From positions 1 to 59,742 of the forward strand of contig CANPYR010000008.1 in the NCBI GenBank assembly GCA_947588805.1: DNA of 59,742 nt, in the 5' to 3' direction. Below, piece by piece: positions 23,756-31,874 of the stretch (position 1 is the first letter of the stretch; every line of letters begins with the position of its first letter). The translations under genes were made by a program, and so were the position numbers. This DNA comes from an uncultured Clostridia bacterium (GTDB taxonomy: Bacteria > Bacillota > Clostridia > Oscillospirales > Ruminococcaceae). The notes beneath the pieces are model-generated. The model was not told the origin of the DNA and searched no databases. It saw nothing but the letters and a program-made list of their open reading frames with translations.

Positions 23756-26158
23756 TTACTTTGCAACTATATTGACTATTCTTCCCTTTACATATATCGC
23801 TTTTAAAATCGTCTTTCCTTCAAGCTCCGCTTTTATCTTTTCAAGAGCCTTCGCCGCGGCTATGACCTCGTCCTGCTCGGCTTCGGATGAAACGGTGAGC
23901 TTATCCTTGATCTTTCCGTTTATCTGAACCGCTACTTCGACCTCGTCCTCTTTGCAGAGCGCTTCGTCATACTTCGGCCATGAGGATTCGTGGAGATATC
24001 CTCCGAAGCCCATATTTACATATATTTCCTCGGTAATATGCGGCGCGAAGGGATAGAGAAGCGTGATAAAGGTCTTAAGCTCCTCGCTTGAAACCGAGCC
24101 CATGGCGTAAAAGTCGTTTATAAGGCTCATAAGAGTCGCGATGGCGGTATTGTATTTTACGGTATCTATATCCTCCGAGACCTTCTTGACGGCGCGGTGG
24201 AGCTTAGAAATCAGCTCGGGGCGGTATCCTCCGGGAACGGTCATATCCTGAAGTCCCCAGACCCTCTCCAAAAATCTCTTGCAGCCGGTAACGCTTGAAT
24301 CGCTCCAAGGCGCGGCCTTTTCAAAGTCTCCCATGAAGAGGATATAAACCCTCAGAACGTCCGCTCCGTAGACCGAAATGACCTCCATGGGGTCCTTGCC
24401 GTTGCCCTTTGATTTAGACATCTTCTCGCCGTCGGTCCCGAGAACGAGTCCCTGGCAGGTCCTCTTCATATACGGCTCGGGAGTGTTTACTTCGCCTATG
24501 TCGTAAAGGAAGCGGTGCCAGAATCTTGAATAGATCATATGGCGGGTGACGTGTTCGTTTCCTCCGTTGTACCAATCCACGGGAAGCCAGTAGTTAAGGG
24601 CTTCTTTGGAAGCGAATTCCTTATCGTTCTTCGGATCAGCGTATCTGAGATAGTACCAGCTCGACCCCGCCCACTGCGGCATGGTATCGGTCTCGCGCTT
24701 AGCGTCGCCGCCGCATTTGGGGCATTTGCAGTTCACAAAGCTCTCGACCTTGGCAAGCGGGCTTTCGCCGTCGGTGCCGGGCTCGAAATTCTTTACCTCG
24801 GGAAGTCTGAGCGGCAGCTCTTCATAGGGCACGCCGACAAGTCCGCAGTGCGGGCAGTGGATTATAGGGATCGGCTCGCCCCAGTATCTCTGACGGTTGA
24901 ACGCCCAGTCCTTCATCTTATACTGAACGCCCTTCTCGCCTATACCCTTTTCCTCCAAAAATTCAAGCATCTTGGCGATGGAATCCTTCTTATTTGTCAA
25001 GCCGTTCAGGACTCCGGAATTCACCATCTCTCCGTCGCCGGTATAGGCTTCCTTAGAGACGTCCCCGCCCTTGATTACCTCTATAATATCTATGCCGAAC
25101 TTCTTAGCGAAGTCCCAGTCGCGCTGATCGTGAGCCGGTACCGCCATGATAGCGCCGGTGCCGTAGCCCATCATTACATAGTCGGAGATATAGATCGGGA
25201 TCTCCTTGCCGTTCACGGGATTTACTGCCGAAAGTCCCGAGAGCTTCACGCCGGTCTTTTCTTTGACGAGCTGAGTGCGCTCAAATTCGGTCTTCTTAGC
25301 GCAATCCTCGCGGTAGGCCACGACCTCGTCCATATTAGCTATAACATCCTTAGAGCGGTCGATCACAGGGTGCTCGGGAGCTATAACCATAAAGGTGACT
25401 CCGTAGAGCGTATCGGGGCGCGTGGTATATATCCTGAGCTTTTCATCCGAGCCCCTGAGCTCGAAATTGACAAACGCTCCCGTGGATTTTCCTATCCAGT
25501 TCTCCTGCTGAGCCTTGACGTAGGGAGGATAGTCTACCTCGTTAAGCCCCTCAAGAAGCTTGTCGCAGTACTCTGTGATTCTTAAATACCAGACCTCCTT
25601 GGATTTCTGGACGATATCCGAGTGACAGATATCGCACTTTCCTCCCTGAGAGTCCTCGTTCGAGAGGACGACCTTGCAGGACGGGCAGTAGTTCACAAGA
25701 GCGGTATCGCGGAAAGCGAGTCCGTTTTCAAACATCTTAAGGAAGATCCACTGAGTCCATTTATAATAATTCTCGTCCGAGGTATCCACAACTCTCGACC
25801 AGTCGAAGCTGTAGCCGACCTTTTTCATCTGTTCGGTGAAGTGAGCGATATTATGATCGGTAGAAACTCTCGGATGAACGCCGGTTTTTATGGCATAATT
25901 CTCCGCGGGAAGTCCGAAAGCGTCAAAGCCCATCGGGAAGAGCACGTTATAGCCCTCAAGTCTTTTCTTTCTTGAAAGAGCCTCGAGCCCGGAATAAGCC
26001 TTTATATGTCCGACATGCATTCCGGAGCCGGAGGGATAAGGAAACTCGACAAGAGCATAGAATTTCGGCTTGCCGGGATCGGTTTTCACCTCAAAGGTGC
26101 GGTTATCCTCCCAGAATTTCTGCCACTTCTGCTCCACGGCGTTAAAATCGTATTTCAT
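23756..26158 (-). CDS. leuS: Leucyl-tRNA synthetase
   Basis: Product of 800 aa, a class Ia synthetase. The HIGH motif is H48-V-G-H51 and the KMSKS loop appears as DGEKMSKSKGNGKDP (about 577). The CP1 editing domain lies between (about 220-410, with GTGAIMAVPAHDQRDWDFAKKF, including the conserved T-rich and Asp editing residues). Two CPxCG pairs (CPHCG and CPKCGG) are in the zinc-binding region. The anticodon-binding and C-terminal domains are complete. It has its own promoter with a leader of only about 40 nt, so there is no T-box. Confidence 0.98.
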   Translation of the reverse strand: MKYDFNAVEQKWQKFWEDNRTFEVKTDPGKPKFYALVEFPYPSGSGMHVGHIKAYSGLEALSRKKRLEGYNVLFPMGFDAFGLPAENYAIKTGVHPRVSTDHNIAHFTEQMKKVGYSFDWSRVVDTSDENYYKWTQWIFLKMFENGLAFRDTALVNYCPSCKVVLSNEDSQGGKCDICHSDIVQKSKEVWYLRITEYCDKLLEGLNEVDYPPYVKAQQENWIGKSTGAFVNFELRGSDEKLRIYTTRPDTLYGVTFMVIAPEHPVIDRSKDVIANMDEVVAYREDCAKKTEFERTQLVKEKTGVKLSGLSAVNPVNGKEIPIYISDYVMMGYGTGAIMAVPAHDQRDWDFAKKFGIDIIEVIKGGDVSKEAYTGDGEMVNSGVLNGLTNKKDSIAKMLEFLEEKGIGEKGVQYKMKDWAFNRQRYWGEPIPIIHCPHCGLVGVPYEELPLRLPEVKNFEPGTDGESPLAKVESFVNCKCPKCGGDAKRETDTMPQWAGSSWYYLRYADPKNDKEFASKEALNYWLPVDWYNGGNEHVTRHMIYSRFWHRFLYDIGEVNTPEPYMKRTCQGLVLGTDGEKMSKSKGNGKDPMEVISVYGADVLRVYILFMGDFEKAAPWSDSSVTGCKRFLERVWGLQDMTVPGGYRPELISKLHRAVKKVSEDIDTVKYNTAIATLMSLINDFYAMGSVSSEELKTFITLLYPFAPHITEEIYVNMGFGGYLHESSWPKYDEALCKEDEVEVAVQINGKIKDKLTVSSEAEQDEVIAAAKALEKIKAELEGKTILKAIYVKGRIVNIVAK

Positions 26159-26203
26159 TTTGAATCAGTCCTTTTAAAAGAGATTTAAATAAAGGTTACA
26201 GAT

Positions 26204-26232
26204 ATAATATCACAAATGCGGGAAAATGTCAA
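26204..26232 (-). promoter_or_regulatory. leuS promoter
   Basis: On the minus strand TTGACA (26227-26232) and TATTAT (26204-26209) with a 17-nt spacer. The region 26233-26474 upstream holds no recognisable gene or RNA. Confidence 0.85.
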
Positions 26233-26474
26233 GACGAAGGGGGAGGGGGAGTGCACGCAAATCAATTTTCGCCCGCCGTTCAATTTCAGAACAGATAAAC
26301 GCGCTTATTTTCTCAATTATTCCGTAGTTTTTCTCGGGTTTTGAGACGCATTTCATCGTGCTCGGAAAGCGCATTGTCATGGACAAGATCTTCAATGTTA
26401 TTTTATAAATTTGTCGAACATTTTTAAGTCTGCATATATTTTCAAGTATCGCTATCGTGATCGCATAATGTATA

Positions 26475-26508
26475 CCCCCGCCCCGACGTGTTCAGGTCGG
26501 AGCGGGGG
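26475..26508 (-). terminator. Strong hairpin after the alpha/beta hydrolase gene
   Basis: CCCCCGC plus CCGAC (26475-26487) pair with GTCGG plus GCGGGGG (26496-26508), one C/A mismatch between. The following T-run on the minus strand is weak, but the position fits termination. Confidence 0.65.
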
Positions 26509-26519
26509 GATATTTTACT

Positions 26520-27536
26520 TCACCACTCCCCGTAGCGGCTCCAGTGGGAGTCGGCGGGGGAGGATTCTATTTCGTCCCAGAATTCCCTGAGCGCTCTCTC
26601 GTAATTCTCCTTCTCCACATAATATGACATCCCGTGATCGGCTCCGGGGACTATCAGGAGCTTTTTCGGAGCCGCGCACGCCTTATAATTCTCATAAGTC
26701 ATCGTCACCGGCACGAACGTATCGTCGGTACCGTGTGCGAAAAACACAGGGATTCCGGTCTTTTTCAGAGCGTCTACGGTTGAGATATCGCTCCCGCCGA
26801 ACTCCGTTTTCTTCCTGCAGATCTCGTTCGCGACGGCTTCCATAAGACCGCTGTAGTGGATATGCATATTATTATTCATTACATGCCGCCAGATCTCGTC
26901 GGGGGATGTAAAGCCGCAGTCCGCAAGGATCCCCGAGACGTTTTCCGGCATATCGAGCTCCGAAGCCATCATTACCGTTGCCGCGCCCATAGATACCCCG
27001 CAGAGATAGATCGGGATATTTTTCCCGAAGCGTTCTGCGACATAATTCGCCCAGTCACGGCAGTCGTATCTTTCGGTGAGTCCGAATCCCATGCTTTCAC
27101 CGCCGCTTTCACCCTGACCGCGCTGTTCCGCGTATAAAACGGTGCAGCCGGAGTCGCGAAAGAAATCCGAAATGAGTCCGAAGTCGCGGTGCCAGGACGA
27201 CCGCCAGCCATGCATAGCGATAAGTATTCTTTTCGGCCGGTCCGCGCGGACTATATGACCGACGACGGTTATCCCGTCGTGAGCGGAAATCTTCACCGTT
27301 TCGGAATCTTCGGCCGCGAGTTTTTCAGAAGCTTTTTCCATCGCTTCAAGAAAGTCCCTTTCGATTTTCCCGCCGGCTATAATCCTTTCCACGCCCTTAG
27401 GAGCTTTCGGGACGTTACGGTCGAGCGCCACCCGCATCATATAATTTGCGGTCATATAAGACGAGACCGCCGAAACTGCCGCAGCGCCCGCCGTCAGACC
27501 TAAAAAGCGAAGCTGTTTTTTGTATTTTTCATCCAT
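26520..27536 (-). CDS. Membrane-anchored alpha/beta hydrolase
   Basis: Product of 338 aa. Residues 9-30 form an N-terminal membrane anchor or uncleaved signal. The hydrolase core starts near 80: IAMHGWRSSWHRDF (oxyanion loop), AEQRGQGESGG, nucleophile elbow CGVSMGAAT with Ser182, acid in FFAHGTDDTFVP and His in GADHGMSYYVE. It belongs with lipase-like/YqkD-type hydrolases of Bacillota; the substrate is unknown. It has its own promoter and is transcribed alone. GGAGGT precedes the start. Confidence 0.88.
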   Translation of the reverse strand: MDEKYKKQLRFLGLTAGAAAVSAVSSYMTANYMMRVALDRNVPKAPKGVERIIAGGKIERDFLEAMEKASEKLAAEDSETVKISAHDGITVVGHIVRADRPKRILIAMHGWRSSWHRDFGLISDFFRDSGCTVLYAEQRGQGESGGESMGFGLTERYDCRDWANYVAERFGKNIPIYLCGVSMGAATVMMASELDMPENVSGILADCGFTSPDEIWRHVMNNNMHIHYSGLMEAVANEICRKKTEFGGSDISTVDALKKTGIPVFFAHGTDDTFVPVTMTYENYKACAAPKKLLIVPGADHGMSYYVEKENYERALREFWDEIESSPADSHWSRYGEW

Positions 27537-27588
27537 ATTTTTTACCTCCGATGGAATAAATTTACGTCAGGGACGGTGGTGTGAGGAT

Positions 27589-27617
27589 ATTATAACATAT
27601 GTAGACGGAAAAATCAA
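27589..27617 (-). promoter_or_regulatory. Promoter of the alpha/beta hydrolase gene
   Basis: On the minus strand TTGATT (27612-27617) and TATAAT (27589-27594) with a 17-nt spacer. Confidence 0.8.
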
Positions 27618-27735
27618 TGATTATTGTATAAATGCGGGAGACCTGACCGATAGCCGAGCGGATTCATTCGTCATCGACTGCATAAAAAACATCGAATCCC
27701 GCCGCAATCATCCTCTTCTTCCCCGCCCAAAAGAG

Positions 27736-27764
27736 TTGATTTTTTTGTCGGAATATATTATAAT
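27736..27764 (+). promoter_or_regulatory. Promoter of the P-type ATPase homologue gene
   Basis: TTGATT (27736-27741) and TATAAT (27759-27764) with a 17-nt spacer. The gene has its own good promoter despite the loss of catalytic residues. Confidence 0.8.
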
Positions 27765-27810
27765 ATAAAAATACCCAATCACCTTCACCCCCAAAAAGGA
27801 CGTGCAAAAT

Positions 27811-29679
27811 ATGAAAAAGACTTTATATAATATCCTTATCTTACCGGTGATCCTTTCGGCAGGAGCCGCGGCAGTGTGGGAGAGCCGCTTCGGGATCGGC
27901 TGGCCGGGGATACTTCTCTGCGCCGCGCTCTTTCTTCTCTCTTTGATAATGATGAAAAGCGTATTCTTCGCCGCCGCTTGGCAGATACGATACCTGCGGC
28001 TCTCGGAGGAATTCTTCGCTTCCTTCGGCGCTGTATTCGCGCTTTTCGGCGCAGTATTTTCTTTTGCGTCCTCGGCTTCCGGCAAAAATCCCGGAAACGG
28101 ACTTGAGCTTCTTATCATCCCGGCAGCTCTGAATATCTATGCCGTGAAGCTCTTAACAACCAAAAAGCACGACGCTCTGACTCTTAAGAAGAACCCCGAA
28201 GCTTTCAACTGCGTTCTTCCAAAGACCGCAAGGGTTCTCGTCGGCGGCTTTGAAAAGGATCTCCCGACTTCCGAAATCTCACCCGGAGATATCTTATCGC
28301 TGTCCCCAAACGACAGGATCCCCTGCGACGGTGAAATTCTGGCGGGGCGTTCCGATATAGACGAATCCTGCCTGAGCGGGGCTCTTTTCCCGGTTTTGAA
28401 ATCAGAGGGGGATCGTGTAATGGCGGGAACCGTTAATCTCAGCGGCTTTCTGACCGTGAGGGCTTCGGAGGGAAAGAGCGAGCTTGAAAAGAACCGTGAA
28501 GCCTATGAAGCTTCCGAAAACGCAAGAGCTGTTGGAAAAACCGAACGCGTATCTTCCATCTTCGGGACGGCTGTTTTTCTCGTTCTCACTCTTATAACCG
28601 CGGTCCTGATCTTTACCTCGGCAGGCGTGAAGTACGTCTTTGCGGCGGGACTTGCGCTCATGTCGCTGCTGCCCTGCGGGCTTATGATCGTAAGAGTATC
28701 CCGGGACAGGGGATGCAAAAAAAGAATGAAAAAAAACGGCGTGGAGCTTTCAGACTCAGCGGCGCTGGAGCCCTTATCCGAAACCGCGACCGCTGTATTT
28801 TCACATACCGGAGCTGCGACGGTGGGTAGGCTCAGCGTTCTGAAGACCATGCCGGTGAACGGACAGACCGAACGCACGCTGATAAGGCTTGCGGCTGCGG
28901 TGCTGAAATGCTTTGATACCCCTCTCACAGAAGCCGTGGTAAGCCGCTGCGAGGGATTTGATATCGCCGTCCCGCCCGTAATAGCTCCCGAGAGAATGCC
29001 GGGGAGATTCATGGGAACGGTTGACGGAAAGAGCGTTACGGTATCCATGCTCCGCGAGGACGTTATATCGATGGGCGGGGATCCCGAAGACAAAGCGGAC
29101 ATAGCAGTATTTTCCTCCGACGAGCCGATAGGAGCGATAATCCTCGGCGACAAGCTCAAGCAATCCGCTCCCGCAGCCGTCACGGGATTCAAATTAAAAG
29201 GGATAAAGACCGTTCTTGCAGCGGACGACGCGGCCTTCGCAGCCGATAACGCCTATCTTTCGGGCGTACAGGAATACAAGACCGGTCTTGACGGGAGCGA
29301 GAAAGCGAAGTATGTAGAATCTCTTTCCAAAAAAGGCGGAAGCGTGATATTTGTAGCCGACGGCATTTCGGACATAGCAGCCGCCGCGCATGCGGACTGT
29401 TCGTTCGCTATGTCGTCGTCGCGCGAGGAAGTAAAGAGCGCAGCTTCGGCGGTGCTATTAAGAAACGATTTAAGGGATATAATTCCCGCGATAGAGACCG
29501 CGCAGGAAGGAATAAAAGCGGAGAAATCCGCAGCGACGATGGGGATCTGGGCAAGAGCCGCTGGGGGATTAGGGGCAGTTATTACAGGGGTTTTGGGGTA
29601 CAGCCTGACAGCCGCGGGGATAGCGGCGGGAGGGATACTGGTAAGCTGGTTAGTAAGCGGAGTAAGAGCGGGGAAGTGA
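27811..29679 (+). CDS. P1-type ATPase homologue lacking catalytic residues (pseudoenzyme)
   Basis: Product of 622 aa from the ATG at 27811 (AAGGA 10 nt upstream; the GTG at 27802 overlaps it). The overall layout is that of a P-type ATPase: four N-terminal membrane segments (about 5-115), an A-domain (130-225), a hairpin of two membrane segments (250-298), the P/N domains (325-555) and two C-terminal membrane segments (575-615). Yet the motifs are altered: TGES is SGAL (189-192), CPC is LPC (287-289), DKTGT is SHTGA (331-335, so the phosphorylated Asp is Ser331), the HP motif His is Thr370, TGD is AAD and GDGIND is ADGISD (516-521). The reading frame is intact. It cannot form the aspartyl-phosphate and should not pump; a sensor, scaffold or regulatory role is inference. 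Confidence 0.85.
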   Translation: MKKTLYNILILPVILSAGAAAVWESRFGIGWPGILLCAALFLLSLIMMKSVFFAAAWQIRYLRLSEEFFASFGAVFALFGAVFSFASSASGKNPGNGLELLIIPAALNIYAVKLLTTKKHDALTLKKNPEAFNCVLPKTARVLVGGFEKDLPTSEISPGDILSLSPNDRIPCDGEILAGRSDIDESCLSGALFPVLKSEGDRVMAGTVNLSGFLTVRASEGKSELEKNREAYEASENARAVGKTERVSSIFGTAVFLVLTLITAVLIFTSAGVKYVFAAGLALMSLLPCGLMIVRVSRDRGCKKRMKKNGVELSDSAALEPLSETATAVFSHTGAATVGRLSVLKTMPVNGQTERTLIRLAAAVLKCFDTPLTEAVVSRCEGFDIAVPPVIAPERMPGRFMGTVDGKSVTVSMLREDVISMGGDPEDKADIAVFSSDEPIGAIILGDKLKQSAPAAVTGFKLKGIKTVLAADDAAFAADNAYLSGVQEYKTGLDGSEKAKYVESLSKKGGSVIFVADGISDIAAAAHADCSFAMSSSREEVKSAASAVLLRNDLRDIIPAIETAQEGIKAEKSAATMGIWARAAGGLGAVITGVLGYSLTAAGIAAGGILVSWLVSGVRAGK

Positions 29680-29687
29680 TCAAGTGT

Positions 29688-29718
29688 GGGGAGACGCTCG
29701 CCGGGCGTCTCCCCTTTT
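29688..29718 (+). terminator. Strong intrinsic terminator
   Basis: GGGGAGACGC (29688-29697) pairs perfectly with GCGTCTCCCC (29705-29714), followed by TTTT. It ends the P-type ATPase homologue transcript. Confidence 0.92.
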
Positions 29719-29738
29719 GACAGCGAATGCTGTCAAAA
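29715..29738. repeat. Second perfect hairpin behind the terminator
   Basis: TTTTGACAGC-GAAT-GCTGTCAAAA, ten perfect base pairs, sharing its first four T with the terminator. The two stems could not use those T at the same time. Confidence 0.75.
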
Positions 29739-29848
29739 CCTGACCGGCCCCGGGGTGCGCTAAAAGTAAAATTCAGGGCAGAATACTATCGGTTCAGTCT
29801 ATGGAGCTTTATGACTGCAGAATATAAAGTCAGAAGCAGAAGCTCCCG

Positions 29849-30017
29849 GAGCGGCGGCGAGAGAGCGGGCCGGGCGGGAAAACATTGCCGGTTTTGTTCC
29901 CGTTCGACTGCCCTCAGCATGCAGTATCGCTTCGGTTGTCTCACGGACAAAACCCGGCAAGTTTGGTGGGGAGCAGTCGGTAGTGCTATCGAAGAAAGCA
30001 GCGAATCTCGCCGCCGC
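29849..30017. other. Long nested inverted repeat in a 600-bp gene-free region
   Basis: Outer arms GCGGCGGCGAGA (29851-29862) and TCTCGCCGCCGC (30006-30017); inner arms TTGCCGGTTTTGT (29885-29897) and ACAAAACCCGGCAA (29947-29960) with one bulge; further ACTGC/GCAGT pairing inside. The region 29739-30281 has no supported gene. It may be a structured RNA or the remnant of an element related to the repeat at 10.9 kb. Confidence 0.55.
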
Positions 30018-30106
30018 TTTATGCGCGCCCATTCTATATAGCCAAGCGAAATTCAGAAGCGGAAAGTAATAGCTGCGTCCATCCCCTTGCGCCGAATAAA
30101 ATACAA

Positions 30107-30180
30107 AAGCAGAAAGCATAGGTCAATTCCCCCGCCGCTCTCCAATGAATTCAGAGCCGCCTAACCTATGCTTTCTGCTT
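30107..30180. repeat. 17-bp perfect inverted repeat followed by T-run
   Basis: AAGCAGAAAGCATAGGT (30107-30123) and its exact reverse complement (30164-30180) around 40 nt, followed on the plus strand by CTTTTTT. It could act as an unusually long-looped terminator or be the ends of a lost insertion. Confidence 0.7.
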
Positions 30181-30281
30181 CTTTTTTCCCATCCTTGCCG
30201 CCGCTGATTTTCATCCTGCGCGGGAGGAAAGGCTTAGCGGAAGCTTCCTCCCGCCGCCTTTATCCATTTTATCCCCATACT

Positions 30282-31613
30282 CTACAGCTTCTGCACCACA
30301 AAAATATCATATACCGCCTTGACCGAAGTCTCGAAATCTTCACTCCGAACGCCTACTATTACGTTCAGCTCGCTCGAGCCTTGGTCTATCATCTTAACGT
30401 TCACCTTCGCGTGAGCAAGAGCTGCGAAAATCCTTGCTGCAGTTCCGCGCTGGCTCTTCATGCCCCGCCCGACTACCGCTAAAAGCGCAACGTCGCGGTC
30501 GATCTCTATCCTGTCAGGCTTGCAGGTCGTCTTTATGTCCTCGATTATTTCCTTCTCGACCGCTTCAAATTCGTCCTTGTGTACGATTATCGACATCGTA
30601 TCTATCCCCGAAGGCATGTGCTCAAAGCTCACCCCGTGATCCTCGAAGGCTTCAAGTACTCTCCTTCCGAAGCCGAGCTCGCTGTTCATCATGTCCTTCT
30701 CGATCGTCACCGTCACAAAGCCTTTTTTCCCGGCGATTCCGGTTATGACGTACGGCGTTGTATCCTCCGGCGCTTCCTCTACTATCAGCGTCCCTTCGTC
30801 CTCGGGACGGTTGGTGTTTCTGATGTTTATCGGTATCCCCGCCTGCCTTACAGGGAATATCGCGTCCTCGTGAAATACCTGCGCGCCCATGTATGCAAGC
30901 TCTCGCAGCTCGCGGTAGGTGATTATGTTCACGGGCTCGGGATCCGGAACTATCCTCGGATCGCAGACAAGATATCCCGAAATGTCGGTCCAGTTTTCAT
31001 ATAGATCAGCATTCATCGCCGCAGCTACTATCGCTCCGGTTATGTCGGAACCGCCGCGCGAAAACGTCTTTACCGTATCGTTCGGCATCGAACCGTAGAA
31101 TCCTGGAACAACGGCGTTCTTAAGCGGCGAAAGACGCTCGTGAACGGCATGGCAGGTCTCTTTCAGCTTGAGCTTTCCGTCCTCGCCGAAGAATATCACC
31201 TCGGCCGCGTCTACAAATTCAAAGCCGAGATATTTCGCTAAGACTATTCCGTTAAGGTATTCTCCTCTTGAAGCCGCATAGTCCCTTCCGGCACGCGCCA
31301 AAAAGCTCATACGTATGGTCGAAAACTCCCTTACAAGAAGATCCTCGATAGGAAGCCCTAACTCGCGGACTATTCCCATGTATCTTGCCACGATGGCTTC
31401 AAACATCTCGGTAAAATCTGCTCCCCTTGCCGCCGCGTCGTAGCACGCGTAAAGCATATCCGTGACTTTAGTATCCTTAGAATAGCGCTTTCCCGGCGCG
31501 GAGGGGACGACGTAGCGCCGCGATTCGTCCGATTTAATTATTTTTGCGACTTTTACAAACTGATTAGCGTCGGCAAGAGAGCTCCCGCCGAATTTAACTA
31601 CTTTTGTTGACAC
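30282..31613 (-). CDS. lysC: Aspartate kinase
   Basis: Product of 443 aa, monofunctional. It phosphorylates L-aspartate, the first step to lysine, threonine, methionine and diaminopimelate. The kinase N-terminus is VVKFGGSSLAD (5-15); FSRGGSDITGAIVAAAM (about 184) and YENWTDISGY (about 206) are the aspartate and nucleotide site blocks. Two ACT domains follow (about 300-440), so feedback control by an end product is expected; which amino acid cannot be read. The promoter is 95 nt upstream and the short leader carries no lysine riboswitch. The insertion-rich N-terminus (VVPSAPGKRYSKDTKVTD) is typical of the clostridial type. Confidence 0.95.
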   Translation of the reverse strand: MSTKVVKFGGSSLADANQFVKVAKIIKSDESRRYVVPSAPGKRYSKDTKVTDMLYACYDAAARGADFTEMFEAIVARYMGIVRELGLPIEDLLVREFSTIRMSFLARAGRDYAASRGEYLNGIVLAKYLGFEFVDAAEVIFFGEDGKLKLKETCHAVHERLSPLKNAVVPGFYGSMPNDTVKTFSRGGSDITGAIVAAAMNADLYENWTDISGYLVCDPRIVPDPEPVNIITYRELRELAYMGAQVFHEDAIFPVRQAGIPINIRNTNRPEDEGTLIVEEAPEDTTPYVITGIAGKKGFVTVTIEKDMMNSELGFGRRVLEAFEDHGVSFEHMPSGIDTMSIIVHKDEFEAVEKEIIEDIKTTCKPDRIEIDRDVALLAVVGRGMKSQRGTAARIFAALAHAKVNVKMIDQGSSELNVIVGVRSEDFETSVKAVYDIFVVQKL

Positions 31614-31707
31614 TTAGATCTCTCTCCTTAGGAATCGCAGTGAAGGGCGCGGGGGTGTGTGGGAGGATTAAGGTTAGCGCCGGGCGATCCGTATTATAAC
31701 TTTATAT

Positions 31708-31736
31708 ATTATATTATCAACAGCGGGATTAGTCAA
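31708..31736 (-). promoter_or_regulatory. Aspartate kinase promoter
   Basis: On the minus strand TTGACT (31731-31736) and TATAAT (31708-31713), 17-nt spacer. Confidence 0.85.
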
Positions 31737-31874
31737 CCCCAAAATCACACGAAATATATACGCAGCGCGACCTGTGTTTTTGTGAAAAACGATTGTATTT
31801 TGTGGAGATACAGGGGGAGGGGAGCAAAAAGGCGGGGCGGGAAGCGGCAAGAAAAAATTTCCATCCCCTAAAAA

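Noticed and set aside
31614-31707. Lysine riboswitch before aspartate kinase
   Set aside because: The leader is under 100 nt and has no lysine-aptamer features.
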